Shown: piece after piece, positions 9,901 through 17,942 of the stretch
Numbering within the stretch: position 1 is the stretch's first letter
How the letters are laid out: every line of letters begins with the position of its first letter
Origin: Clostridia bacterium
GTDB taxonomy: Bacteria > Bacillota > Clostridia > Christensenellales > Borkfalkiaceae
Reading direction: 5' to 3'
Assembly (NCBI GenBank): GCA_900770185.1
Contig: CAAGJM010000021.1
Span: 1 to 61,111, forward strand
Length of the DNA: 61,111 bases
The notes under the pieces: model-generated
What the model was told of the DNA's origin: nothing
Seen by the model: the letters and a program-made list of their open reading frames with translations, nothing else
Database searches by the model: none
Program-made: the position numbers and the translations under genes

Positions 9901-12060
9901 GGTCAGATTGCTCGCAACGCGCTGGCGGTGGTGACCGAAGGCGACAGCCGTATAATAAAGACCTCCGACGGATTTTTATTCTACGAGTTTGGAGGAGCAA
10001 ATTACCTGGTCGGCCGTGAAAACAGGAACGATAACTTATATTTACCCGAAAATTATAACGGTAAAAATTATGAAATATATCAATACGCTTTCATGGATGA
10101 CGGAAGTATTTACGTGGCCGTTATTCCCGCCGCGGTTAAAAGTATAGGCGACTACGCGTTTAGCGGGTGTTATTCTTTAACGGTGCTTACTTTATCCGAG
10201 GGGTTAGAGCATATCGGCAACGCCGCCTTTGTTCAGTGCGAAATTCGAGACTTAATTATTCCGAGCACCGTTTTAAGCATAGGCGACGACGCTTTTGCGT
10301 CGTGTTCGCGCCTTAGTAGCGTTATTATTCCGAAAAGCGTCAAAACTCTCGGCGAATGCGCGTTTCAGTCCTGTTCCGCGTTGACGTCGGTAACGATCGG
10401 GGGCGGCGTCGACGCGATAAAGAATTATGCCTTCGCCGGTTGCGCTAAACTTACCGATATTATCATCGAAGACGGGGTTAAAGCGATCGGAGAGTTAGCT
10501 TTTTCCGCTTGTCGGGAACTTCGCGAAGTCGTTATCCCCGATAGTGTCGTTTCTATAGGTTACGCCGCTTTTAACGATTGCGAAAGCCTTGTTTCGGTAA
10601 CTATCGGCAAAGGCGTTGCGGAGATAGATAAATATGCGTTTGCTTATATCCGCACCATAACTTCTTACAGCGTAAGCGACGAAAACGCCGTATATAAGTC
10701 GGTTGACGGCAACTTGTACAGCAAAAACGGCAATAAACTTATTATGTATGCGGTCGGTAAAACAAATGGTTCGTTCAATATTCCCGAAGGGGTCGAGACG
10801 ATATCCGACGTTGCCTTTAACAGTAACGAATATCTTACCGAAATAACGATTCCGTCAACTTTCAGACAGGTCGAATATTATGAATTTTGTAATTTGTTTA
10901 ACTCGGTTAAATCTATCGAGCGGGTTAACGTTGTTGCGGAAAACGCCGATTATTATAGCGTGAGCGGGGTAGTTTACAACAAAGACTGTACGTTTATAGT
11001 TTACGTGCCTAATTCTTATAACGGAATGGTCGATATTCCCAATGGCGTTGATTATATTTACAGCGACGCGTTTACGGAGCACAGATATATCGAAGGAATA
11101 ATTATTCCGTCAACACTTAAAAATATCGACCCTTATTCTTTCACCAACTGCGATTCTCTCAAATATTTTTATGTTTCTGCCGATAACGACGCGTTATGTG
11201 CGTTAAACAACATAATTTACGATAAAGCCGCAACGAAAGTCGTGATGGTGCCGAGGGGAATAAAAGGAGAAGTAGTTATCCCGGACGGAGTAACCGAAAT
11301 AGGCGAATGCGCGTTTAACGGCTGCAAAAATTTAACCGCCGTTAAACTTCCCGCAAGCCTTACTTCGATAGACGGTTTCGCGTTTAAAAACTGCTTTTCT
11401 TTAACGAGCATAACTATTCCCGAAAGCGTTACGAAAATATGCGACGGTGCTTTTGAAAACTGCTATAAACTTTTGGAAGTTATAAACAAAAGCGCGTTAA
11501 GCGTCGTCGCGCAAAATTCCGACAACGGAAACCTTGCGTCGTATGCGAAAAGCGTTAAAACCGAGGGCGAAAGCGATATCGTAAACGAAAACGACTTCTT
11601 GTTTTACTCGATAAACGGCGAAACTTATCTGATAGGTTACGTCGGCGGCGAATGCGATATAACCCTTCCTACCGCATATAACGGCGGAACGTATATAGTA
11701 TACGAGTATGCGTTTACCTGCCTTACGAACCTTACGAGCGTAACGATTGAGGGCGGCGCGACGAAAATAAGCGGGTACGCTTTTAAAGACTGCGCTTCGC
11801 TGACTTTTGTAACTATCGGCGGCGCGGTTGACGAAATAGGAGAGGGCGCGTTTTCGGGGTGCGAATCGCTTACCGGCGTAACGATTGAAAACTGCGTTAC
11901 CGTCGTCGGCGACAAAGCGTTCGATATGTGCAACAAGATAACCGAAATATCTTTTACGGGAACGATTTCGGAGTGGAACCGCTTGCTCGTAAATGATTTT
12001 TATCCTCACGAGCTGAAGGTTATAAGATGCATAGACGGCGAAGTTTACGCAAGGTATTAA
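6931..12060 (+). CDS. large BspA-like LRR_5 lipoprotein
   Basis: A 1709-residue exported protein. The N-terminus is a lipoprotein signal with lipobox LAAC (Cys25), then a Ser/Gly/Glu/Asp linker built of 10-residue repeats (about residues 47-84). Two His/Cys-rich modules (about residues 88-155 and 790-850, each with HxHxFNR, CxCGE and CxxC pairs) each introduce a long run of LRR_5 (BspA/Treponema type) repeats with the pattern IGxxAFxxCxxLxxVxIPxSV. Such proteins are anchored to the cell surface and bind host or microbial ligands; the ligand is unknown here. There is no sortase motif, so anchoring is by lipid. The start follows TAAGGAATTT. It is monocistronic. Confidence 0.92.
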   Translation: MAKRFLIVILSMVVCFSAAISLAACNKLPSGDSSTTTGEEVGSGSSQGEQDGSEGDEGEQGGSEGDKGEQGGSEGDEGEQGGSETPEHTHEFNRKIAVEKYLVKPATCETRAIYRFSCACGEAGVETFEFGDKSAHLFNGTRTCVNCNKKITSDGLSFKKIVDGGNERYEVDGLGSCVDADLMIPDEYNGKPVSSIASGAFEGAIDLKSITLPASIKNIGDGAFDYALLRGDGELFKIFYEGGAAQWFEVCCPDMFKFVYNMGGDEAMQSAQSDYVYDFIASFKGYRLFVGGEELTEVTLNDGEKDIAANFSVNASITKLAIKKDGARLTEAQFSFCPNLKSVEISAKNVKLDCMAFTGCLKLKDAILSGGLSDASDLTAAFAYCITLENVTLTNDLKNLGQSMFTGCASLKTISVPDGVESLVGSFVSCASLESVHIGAKVKDIGINNGEFYGCDSIKTVTVSSDNESFSTVDGINIYDKSGKKLVYCMVGGDSLVIPEGVEEIDPKAMGIVCPYLSVSIPSTLKTLDHDTFTTAVKLAEIINKSKFNIGTQVSGEYRSFAVSVHSGDVSKIKTVNGFKFITGDDGINYLIDSGSGREVVLPEDYNGENYRVTIGAFFCNASITSLVVSDGVTAFGGVTGCSGLKNISIGKNVVSLDMSAFMMCDSIESIVISGENPAFSSPDGKNIYSKDGKTLLFVLENGESFTVADGVEKIDDVAFFGKTSLKTIYLPAGLTELGGYSFNSCTGLSEIWFNGTEDEWNDVVGKESLLNANPSLRLFVDGKPHDIHVHAFNRMVTTAEMMADDATCEHGRLFYYSCECGERGTETFEYGDPVDHNYTESCVCEFCGRYGLYFELNEDGTAYVITGIDGTVCWLPEFVTPSTYNGLPVIGIGNNAFAGTYLFINVTISEGITFIGDDAFSGCTSLKTVILPQSLVSIGERAFMKDMLKTITVPENVTKIGDGAFEACRSLFEVVNKSGLNIVKGSDGFGQIARNALAVVTEGDSRIIKTSDGFLFYEFGGANYLVGRENRNDNLYLPENYNGKNYEIYQYAFMDDGSIYVAVIPAAVKSIGDYAFSGCYSLTVLTLSEGLEHIGNAAFVQCEIRDLIIPSTVLSIGDDAFASCSRLSSVIIPKSVKTLGECAFQSCSALTSVTIGGGVDAIKNYAFAGCAKLTDIIIEDGVKAIGELAFSACRELREVVIPDSVVSIGYAAFNDCESLVSVTIGKGVAEIDKYAFAYIRTITSYSVSDENAVYKSVDGNLYSKNGNKLIMYAVGKTNGSFNIPEGVETISDVAFNSNEYLTEITIPSTFRQVEYYEFCNLFNSVKSIERVNVVAENADYYSVSGVVYNKDCTFIVYVPNSYNGMVDIPNGVDYIYSDAFTEHRYIEGIIIPSTLKNIDPYSFTNCDSLKYFYVSADNDALCALNNIIYDKAATKVVMVPRGIKGEVVIPDGVTEIGECAFNGCKNLTAVKLPASLTSIDGFAFKNCFSLTSITIPESVTKICDGAFENCYKLLEVINKSALSVVAQNSDNGNLASYAKSVKTEGESDIVNENDFLFYSINGETYLIGYVGGECDITLPTAYNGGTYIVYEYAFTCLTNLTSVTIEGGATKISGYAFKDCASLTFVTIGGAVDEIGEGAFSGCESLTGVTIENCVTVVGDKAFDMCNKITEISFTGTISEWNRLLVNDFYPHELKVIRCIDGEVYARY
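7071..7181 (+). repeat. 30-bp in-frame minisatellite (3.7 copies)
   Basis: Four units begin at 7071, 7101, 7131 and 7161 (the last partial) with exact 30-base period. They encode EQGGSEGDEG-type units in the linker behind the lipid anchor. The copies differ by a few bases. Length change by slippage would keep the frame and alter how far the LRR domain stands off the membrane. Confidence 0.9.
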
Positions 12061-12149
12061 AACAGAAAAATCACTCATTATAAAAAATGCGGAAAAATGA
12101 CGTGAACTCGAAAGTTTAGACAAAATTTAATATCAAACGGTTTGCGAGT

Positions 12150-12171
12150 GGGCGCGGGTTTTATATCTGCC
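12150..12171 (+). repeat. second copy of a 22-bp direct repeat flanking the LRR gene
   Basis: These 22 bases are identical to 6776-6797, the right arm of the terminator after the TPR gene plus its T tract and seven further bases. The left arm is missing here, so this copy cannot form the hairpin. Weaker similarity continues for about 12 bases (GAAAAAGTT versus CCAAAAGCT). Confidence 0.9.
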
Positions 12172-12176
12172 CCAAA

Positions 12177-12326
12177 AGCTGTTGCGCGTTCCAGGATTGT
12201 ATGGAACTTACGCAGGTTAAATACGGCGGAGCCAAAGAATATTGGGCGCAGACTTCAAAATATCGTTGGAATACGTATTCAAGCATAAAAACCGTTATTT
12301 GCTCCGACGGAACGGTTTATCTTTAA
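12177..12326 (+). pseudogene. C-terminal ghost of a second LRR_5 surface protein
   Basis: An open frame of 49 codons ending at TAA 12324-12326 reads AFQDCMELTQV, then YGGAKEYWAQ, then KTVICSDGTVYL. This matches the way BspA-like proteins end (last LRR_5 repeat, an xGxxxEW segment, then CxDGxVY), including the intact gene just upstream, which ends with ISEWNR and RCIDGEVYARY. It has no start codon with a ribosome site, so it is a remnant. It begins within 6 bases of the 22-bp repeat, which suggests a deletion or recombination junction there. Confidence 0.8.
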
Positions 12327-12351
12327 AATAATTGTTTAAAATCACATAATT

Positions 12352-12386
12352 AAAACGCGCCCGGATAAAATTCGGGCGCGTTTTTC
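12352..12386. terminator. terminator between convergent genes
   Basis: A stem AACGCGCCCG / CGGGCGCGTT with a 9-base loop, flanked by A and T runs, so it can work on both strands. It serves the LRR remnant side and the minus-strand ABC operon that ends at 12403. Confidence 0.85.
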
Positions 12387-12402
12387 GGCGGCGCGGTTTA
12401 GC

Positions 12403-13209
12403 TTATCTTTGCCATTTAAGCATAAACTTTTCGATAACGGCGACGACTAAGTACATTGCCGCCGCCAGCACGCACAGTATCGCCGTGCTTGCCATAACAA
12501 GGTCGAGTTTAAACACCTGCCCGCCGTACACGATAAGGTATCCTATGCCTTCTTTCGACGTAAGATATTCCCCCATAATCGAGCCTATCCACGACATCCC
12601 CACGTTTATTTTCATACACGCGGTGAAGGTCGGCAGAGCGTAGGGGATAACTAACTTTCTTAAAATAATAAACTTATTTGCGCCGAGCGAGCGCATTAGT
12701 TTGATTTTGCCTTCGTCGGTTGCAAGAAAGCCGTTCAGCATCGTAATAACGGTTACGATAATCGTTATGATTACCGCCATAAAAATTATCGATTTTTTGC
12801 CCGCGCCGAACCACACTATAATTATGGGCCCGAGCGCGATTTTCGGCAAACTGTTCAATACGACGACGTAAGGCTCGGAAATTTTGCGCAACGTATCGCT
12901 CCACCAAAGTACCAGCGCAATCGCGCTTCCGAGGGCGGTTGCGATTATAAAACCCGCAACCGTTTCAAAAAGCGTCGTCCCGATATGCCCCGCAATTTCG
13001 CCCGACGTTATAAGCGATTTTATCGTTTTTAATATGCGCGAGGGTGAGCTGAACAAAAATGCGTCGATAACGTTTGTTTTGGCAAAAAGTTCCCATAAAG
13101 CGATGAACGCCGCAAGAAGAAGTATGCGCGAGCCGTGCACCGCGAATATATTAAAGCGTTGTTTTTTTAAATATTTAAGCCTTAGCGGCGAAATCTGCTC
13201 TTTTTTCAT
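12403..13209 (-). CDS. ABC transporter permease (SsuC/ThiX class)
   Basis: The inner-membrane channel subunit of an importer of the nitrate/sulfonate/taurine/thiamine-precursor family (BPD_transp_1). It has about six hydrophobic segments and the cytosolic EAA-type loop near LMRSLGANKFIILRKLVIP, which docks the ATPase. The ATG at 13209 has GGAGAG 9 bases upstream; an in-frame TTG at 13215 is too close to that site. It overlaps the ATPase gene by 35 bases, as expected for one operon. The substrate is not shown by sequence. Confidence 0.88.
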   Translation of the reverse strand: MKKEQISPLRLKYLKKQRFNIFAVHGSRILLLAAFIALWELFAKTNVIDAFLFSSPSRILKTIKSLITSGEIAGHIGTTLFETVAGFIIATALGSAIALVLWWSDTLRKISEPYVVVLNSLPKIALGPIIIVWFGAGKKSIIFMAVIITIIVTVITMLNGFLATDEGKIKLMRSLGANKFIILRKLVIPYALPTFTACMKINVGMSWIGSIMGEYLTSKEGIGYLIVYGGQVFKLDLVMASTAILCVLAAAMYLVVAVIEKFMLKWQR

Positions 13210-13963
13210 CGTCAAGTTCTCTCCATAGTAAATCGAAACGCTTACCGAAATTTTCGTCTTTACGGCGCAAAATAGGCGTAAGCGATTTATCGAAGTTAAA
13301 TTCGTGAGTGTGCGCGACGGTTGCGGGGCGGGTTGACAGCACTATTATTTTATCCGCAAGCGAAATCGCCTCCGAAATGTCGTGCGTGACGAGCACCGCC
13401 GTCTTGTTTTCATTGCGGATAATCGAATAAACGTCGTCGCAAACGCTTAAACGGGTCTGATAGTCAAGGGCGGAAAAAGGCTCGTCTAAAAGCAAAAGGT
13501 CGGGTTTAAAAGAAAGCGTGCGTATAAGCGCGGCGCGCTGCCGCATGCCGCCCGATAGCTCTATCGGATACTTTTTTTTGAAGTCTTTAAGCCCGTATTT
13601 ATCGAGTAGCGCGTTTACGTATAAAGCCGATTCTTTCGTCTTTGCTTTTTTAATTTCAAGGGGTAAAAGCGCGTTTTTTTCAATAGTCAGCCAATTAAAA
13701 AGTTCGTCGCGCTGAAGCATGTAGCCGACCGACCCGCCGGGGGATAAAACTTCTTTGCCGCTAAGCGTTATTTTGCCGCCCGTGGGCTTAATAAGCCCCG
13801 CTATAAGCGACAAAACGGTTGTTTTTCCGCACCCCGACGGCCCTATTACGGCAACGAACTCGCCTTTTTTAACCGTAAAGTTTAAATCTTTAACCGCTAT
13901 GGTTTCCCCGCTTTTGGTCATATAGCTGTAAGAAACGTTTTCAAGGCGCAAAATTTCGTTCAT
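13175..13963 (-). CDS. ABC transporter ATP-binding protein (SsuB/ThiZ class)
   Basis: A 262-residue ATPase that powers the importer. All motifs are intact: Walker A GPSGCGKTT, Q-loop in YMLQRDELF, signature LSGGMRQRAAL, Walker B LLLLDEPFSALD and the switch His in VTHDISEA. It starts 2 bases after the stop of the substrate-binding protein gene and overlaps the permease gene downstream. This gives the gene order binding protein, ATPase, permease. Confidence 0.93.
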   Translation of the reverse strand: MNEILRLENVSYSYMTKSGETIAVKDLNFTVKKGEFVAVIGPSGCGKTTVLSLIAGLIKPTGGKITLSGKEVLSPGGSVGYMLQRDELFNWLTIEKNALLPLEIKKAKTKESALYVNALLDKYGLKDFKKKYPIELSGGMRQRAALIRTLSFKPDLLLLDEPFSALDYQTRLSVCDDVYSIIRNENKTAVLVTHDISEAISLADKIIVLSTRPATVAHTHEFNFDKSLTPILRRKDENFGKRFDLLWRELDDEKRADFAAKA

Positions 13964-13964
13964 T

Positions 13965-14972
13965 TTAACCGTTTACTTCCTTAAAATATTTCTCGGCGTA
14001 GTCGGTTCGGATAACGTCGTTAAAAGTTACGCCCGAAACGTTTTCGCCCGCGTTTTTAATTATTTTAACGAGCCTGTCAAAACTGTCGGTCGTCATAGCC
14101 ATGTTGTCTACCCACGTGTCGTTTGCGATATAGTTTTCAAGAGCGGCTTTAACGGCGGATAAATCGGTCGACGAAAAATGATTGTGCAGATACTTGGAAA
14201 CTTCGTTTACGTCCACGGTTTTTACGTAGTTAATCGCCTTATAGGTTGCGCGCAAAAATTTGCCGATTATTTCGGGGTTTTTGTCAAGGTAACTTGAAAG
14301 AGCCGCAAAGCCGGTGTAAGGCACTTCTCCGCTGAAACTGCCGACGCTTGCAACGATATGCCCTTTGCCTGCTTTAACGAACTCGCTTGCGGTAGGTTCG
14401 AACAGAGTGACGTAATCGCCCGTGCCGCTATCGAAGGTGGGGCCCATAAGCGGGAATTGAATATCTTTTCTTAAAGTTACGTTCTCGCCGTCGATAAGTC
14501 CTAAGTTATTGACGGTGTATTCGAAAGTCATCGCGGGTAAGCCCCCTTGCCGCCCTATAATAACCTCTTTACCTTTTAAGTTTTCCCACTTAAAATCGGG
14601 TTCTTCGTTTCGTGAAATCAAAAAGCACCCGTCGCGCTTCGTCAGTTGCGCAAAAAGTTTAGGCTGGTCGGCTTTTTTCTGGCGGGCGACGTAAACCGTC
14701 GTTTCGGGACCCAAAAGAGCGATATCCGCGTTTTTTGATAAAAGAGCGGTCATCGAAACGTCGCTTCCCGCGCCGTTCACGAGTTGGATGTTAAGCCCCT
14801 CGTCTTTATAAAACCCCTTCTCGATAGCGACGTAAAAGGGGGCGTAGAAAATGCTGTCCGTCACCTCGTTTACGCGAAGGGTTATAAGTTCGTCGCCTTT
14901 TTTACGCGAACAGCCCGCGGCGACGAATAAAGCCGTCGTAAGCGACATAAGTAAACAAAAAAATTTTTTCAT
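13965..14972 (-). CDS. ABC substrate-binding lipoprotein (NMT1/SsuA-like)
   Basis: A 335-residue extracytoplasmic receptor. The signal peptide has a lipobox VAAGC (Cys21). The mature part carries the family opening FYAPFYVAIEKGFYKDEGL and the GPET segment typical of NMT1/THI5 and SsuA proteins. The ligand could be a thiamine precursor, an aliphatic sulfonate or a similar small molecule. No TPP riboswitch is seen in the 200-base leader, which lowers but does not exclude the thiamine option. The ATG at 14972 has GGAG 8 bases upstream; upstream reading is intergenic. It is the first gene of the operon. Confidence 0.88.
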   Translation of the reverse strand: MKKFFCLLMSLTTALFVAAGCSRKKGDELITLRVNEVTDSIFYAPFYVAIEKGFYKDEGLNIQLVNGAGSDVSMTALLSKNADIALLGPETTVYVARQKKADQPKLFAQLTKRDGCFLISRNEEPDFKWENLKGKEVIIGRQGGLPAMTFEYTVNNLGLIDGENVTLRKDIQFPLMGPTFDSGTGDYVTLFEPTASEFVKAGKGHIVASVGSFSGEVPYTGFAALSSYLDKNPEIIGKFLRATYKAINYVKTVDVNEVSKYLHNHFSSTDLSAVKAALENYIANDTWVDNMAMTTDSFDRLVKIIKNAGENVSGVTFNDVIRTDYAEKYFKEVNG

Positions 14973-15101
14973 ATATTCTCCTAAAAAAGCGGCGTTCATA
15001 CGGGCGTGGCGGCGATGAGCGCGTCGCAAAAAGCCTTAAAGCCGCAACAATATTACATTATATGTTTAAATAATTTAAGCGGTGCGGTTACGCTCATTTA
15101 A

Positions 15102-15130
15102 TTGACTTTTAGTATCCGAACAAGTATAAT
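15102..15130 (+). promoter_or_regulatory. promoter of valS
   Basis: TTGACT (15102-15107), 17 bases, TATAAT (15125-15130): close to the vegetative consensus, 43 bases before the ATG. No T-box leader fits in this short distance. Confidence 0.8.
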
Positions 15131-15172
15131 TAAAAGCATATTACGGTTAAACTACGGCAAACGGAGGAACGT

Positions 15173-17800
15173 ATGAATATAGAAACGACTTATAATCCGA
15201 AAGAATTCGAAGAAAGAATTTATAAAGAATGGGAAAGCAAGGGCTATTTTACCGCAAAGCCCGACAAAAACAAAGTCCCGTTTACCGTCGTTATACCACC
15301 GCCGAACATCACCGGGCAACTCCACATGGGGCACGCCCTCAATAACTCCATACAGGACAGCATCATAAGGTTCAAAAGGATGCAGGGCTACGAAACTTTA
15401 TGGCTCCCCGGCACCGATCACGCTTCTATCGCGACCGAAGTTAAAATCGTTGACGCGTTAAAGGCGGAAGGTCTTACGAAAGAAGAGATCGGGAGGGAAG
15501 AATTTTTAAAGCGCGCCTGGGCGTGGAAAGAAAAGTACGGCGGCAAAATCGTAGAACAATTAAAGCGTTTAGGCTCTTCGTGCGACTGGTCGCGCTTAGC
15601 TTTTACGATGGACGACAGGTGCAACCGCGCCGTTAAAGAAGTTTTCGTAAACCTTTACGACAAAGGTCTTATTTATCAGGGCAAGAGGATAATAAACTGG
15701 TGCCCGGTGTGCAAAACCGCGCTTTCCGACGCGGAAGTCGAATACGCCGAGGAAGCTTCTCACCTTTGGCACGTTCGCTATAAAGTTAAGGGCGAAGACG
15801 CTTACGTCACCGTTGCAACCACCCGCCCCGAAACCATTCCCGGCGACACCGCGGTCGCCGTCAACCCCAAGGACAAACGCTATGCGGGCTTAATCGGCAA
15901 AATGCTCGAACTCCCGCTTATGAACAGGGATATTCCGCTTATTGCGGACGTTTACGTCGAGACCGACTTCGGTACCGGCGCGGTTAAAATAACCCCCGCG
16001 CACGACCCCAACGACTTTGAAGTGGGGCTTCGCCACAACCTGCCCGTAATAAAAGTCATGAACGACGACGGCACCATGAACGAAGACTCCGTTAAATACG
16101 CGGGGCTTGACAGAATGGAGTGCAGAAAGCAAATCGTCGCCGACCTTGAAGCGATCGGCGCGCTCGTTAAAGTCGAAGATTACGCGCACAACGTGGGTCA
16201 CTGCTACCGCTGCCACAATAGCGTAGAGCCGATTATATCCAAGCAGTGGTTCGTTAAAATGGAACCGCTTGCCAAACCCGCGATAGAGGTCGTTAAAAAC
16301 AAGAGCATAAAATTCACCCCCGAAAGGTTCACCAAAATTTATTATAACTGGATGAACAACATTAAAGACTGGTGCATCTCGCGCCAACTTTGGTGGGGGC
16401 ACAGAATCCCCGCTTATTACTGCGACGATTGCGGGGAAATGACCGTTTCCAAAACCGACGTTACGGTTTGTCCGAAGTGCGGCGGCAAAAACGTCAGGCA
16501 GGACGAAGACGTTCTGGACACCTGGTTCAGTTCGGCGCTTTGGCCGTTCTCGACTTTGGGGTATCCCGAAATGACGGAAGACTTGAAATATTTTTACCCG
16601 ACCGACGTTTTGGTGACCGCCTACGATATAATTTTCTTCTGGGTGGCGAGAATGATATTCTCGGGCGTGGAACACATGAACCGTATTCCGTTTAAGGACG
16701 TTTTGATTCACGGCTTGGTGCGCGACGCGCAGGGTCGCAAAATGAGTAAGTCCTTAGGAAACGGCATCGACCCGCTCGAAATTATCGACGAGTACGGCGC
16801 GGATACGCTTAGATACGCGCTTTTGAACGGCATCGCCCCGGGTAGCGACACCCGCTTCAGCAAAGAAAAGCTTGAAGGTTGCCGCAACTACGTCAATAAA
16901 ATATGGAACGCTTCGCGCTTCGTTATAATGAACGCCGAAAATCGCGAAATCAAGGATATCAAAGACGTAAAACTTTCGATATCCGATAAGTGGATAATCT
17001 CTAAACTTAACGCAACGGTCAGAAAAGTAACCGTCAATATGGAAAAGTACGAGATAGGCTTAGCGGCGGGCGAATTGCAAGACTTCGTGTGGAACGACTT
17101 CTGCGATTGGTACATCGAACTCAGTAAACCCGCGCTTTACGGCGACGACGAAGATAAGAAAGATTCGACCGTTGCTACCCTTATTTACGTGCTTAAAAAC
17201 ACCCTTAAACTGTTGCACCCGTTCATACCCTTCGTTACGGAAGAAATTTATCAGCATATCCCGGGCGTAGAAGGAAGCATTATGGTTTCCGAATATCCGA
17301 GGTACAATTCCCGCCTTGCACACAGAAAAGACGCCGAATCTATGGTCTACGTTATGGGCTTGATTAAAGCCATCCGTCAGATTCGCGCCGACGCAAAGTG
17401 CGCGCCGAGCAAAAAGCTTGACGTCTATATCGTTACCGAGCGCAAGCCTTTAATAGAAAAAGCAAGTAAATTCATATTGAAACTTGCTAACGTAAGCGAG
17501 ATTAAATTCGTCGAACAAAAGGACGAAATAACCGAAAAGACCGTCTCGCAAATTCTCGATAAAACCGCGCTTTACGTTCCGCTCGGCGAACTTGTCGATA
17601 TCGAAAAGGAAGCGGAAAGGTTAGACGGCGAACTTAAACGGGTCGAAGGCGAAATTAAACGCGCTAACGGCAAACTCGCAAATCAAGGCTTCCTTGCCAA
17701 AGCCCCCAAAGTTTTGGTGGACGGCGAGAAAGAAAAGCTTAACAAATATCTCGAAATGCGCGAAAAGGTCTTAAACGCCATAAGAGAACTTAAAAATTAG
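15173..17800 (+). CDS. valS: valyl-tRNA synthetase
   Basis: Charges tRNA-Val in the cytosol. The 875-residue class I enzyme has the HIGH-type motif HMGH in NITGQLHMGHALN (near residue 50), an editing domain, KMSKS at residues 523-527, an anticodon-binding domain with WNDFCDWYIE, and a C-terminal coiled coil (about residues 810-875) that contacts tRNA. GGAGG lies 6 bases before the ATG. It is a single-gene transcript between its own promoter and terminator. Unlike many clostridial synthetase genes it lacks room for a T-box. Confidence 0.97.
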   Translation: MNIETTYNPKEFEERIYKEWESKGYFTAKPDKNKVPFTVVIPPPNITGQLHMGHALNNSIQDSIIRFKRMQGYETLWLPGTDHASIATEVKIVDALKAEGLTKEEIGREEFLKRAWAWKEKYGGKIVEQLKRLGSSCDWSRLAFTMDDRCNRAVKEVFVNLYDKGLIYQGKRIINWCPVCKTALSDAEVEYAEEASHLWHVRYKVKGEDAYVTVATTRPETIPGDTAVAVNPKDKRYAGLIGKMLELPLMNRDIPLIADVYVETDFGTGAVKITPAHDPNDFEVGLRHNLPVIKVMNDDGTMNEDSVKYAGLDRMECRKQIVADLEAIGALVKVEDYAHNVGHCYRCHNSVEPIISKQWFVKMEPLAKPAIEVVKNKSIKFTPERFTKIYYNWMNNIKDWCISRQLWWGHRIPAYYCDDCGEMTVSKTDVTVCPKCGGKNVRQDEDVLDTWFSSALWPFSTLGYPEMTEDLKYFYPTDVLVTAYDIIFFWVARMIFSGVEHMNRIPFKDVLIHGLVRDAQGRKMSKSLGNGIDPLEIIDEYGADTLRYALLNGIAPGSDTRFSKEKLEGCRNYVNKIWNASRFVIMNAENREIKDIKDVKLSISDKWIISKLNATVRKVTVNMEKYEIGLAAGELQDFVWNDFCDWYIELSKPALYGDDEDKKDSTVATLIYVLKNTLKLLHPFIPFVTEEIYQHIPGVEGSIMVSEYPRYNSRLAHRKDAESMVYVMGLIKAIRQIRADAKCAPSKKLDVYIVTERKPLIEKASKFILKLANVSEIKFVEQKDEITEKTVSQILDKTALYVPLGELVDIEKEAERLDGELKRVEGEIKRANGKLANQGFLAKAPKVLVDGEKEKLNKYLEMREKVLNAIRELKN

Positions 17801-17804
17801 TTTT

Positions 17805-17840
17805 AACGCCCGATAACCGTATCGGGCGTTATTTTTCGTT
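17805..17840 (+). terminator. terminator of valS
   Basis: Stem AACGCCCGAT / ATCGGGCGTT with a 6-base loop, followed by ATTTTTCGTTTTTTTT. Confidence 0.92.
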
Positions 17841-17871
17841 TTTTTTGGCGTTTTAGCGAACTTTAAAACGA

Positions 17872-17900
17872 TTTACAAAAAAAGCATATTATGTTAAAAT
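17872..17900 (+). promoter_or_regulatory. promoter of the rnj-trmR-trhP operon
   Basis: TTTACA (17872-17877), 17 bases, TAAAAT (17895-17900). It lies about 40 bases before the rnj start. Confidence 0.65.
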
Positions 17901-17942
17901 ATTAAATAATCGTAAATAATAATCGAAAAAGATTAGGTGAAT

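Noticed and set aside
12061..12150. Transposase or insertion-sequence end near the LRR gene
   Set aside because: No inverted terminal repeats or transposase pieces are visible; only the 22-bp direct repeat is.
14973..15100. TPP riboswitch before the ABC importer
   Set aside because: No CTGAGA or ACCTGATCTGGATAATGCC-type element on the minus strand.
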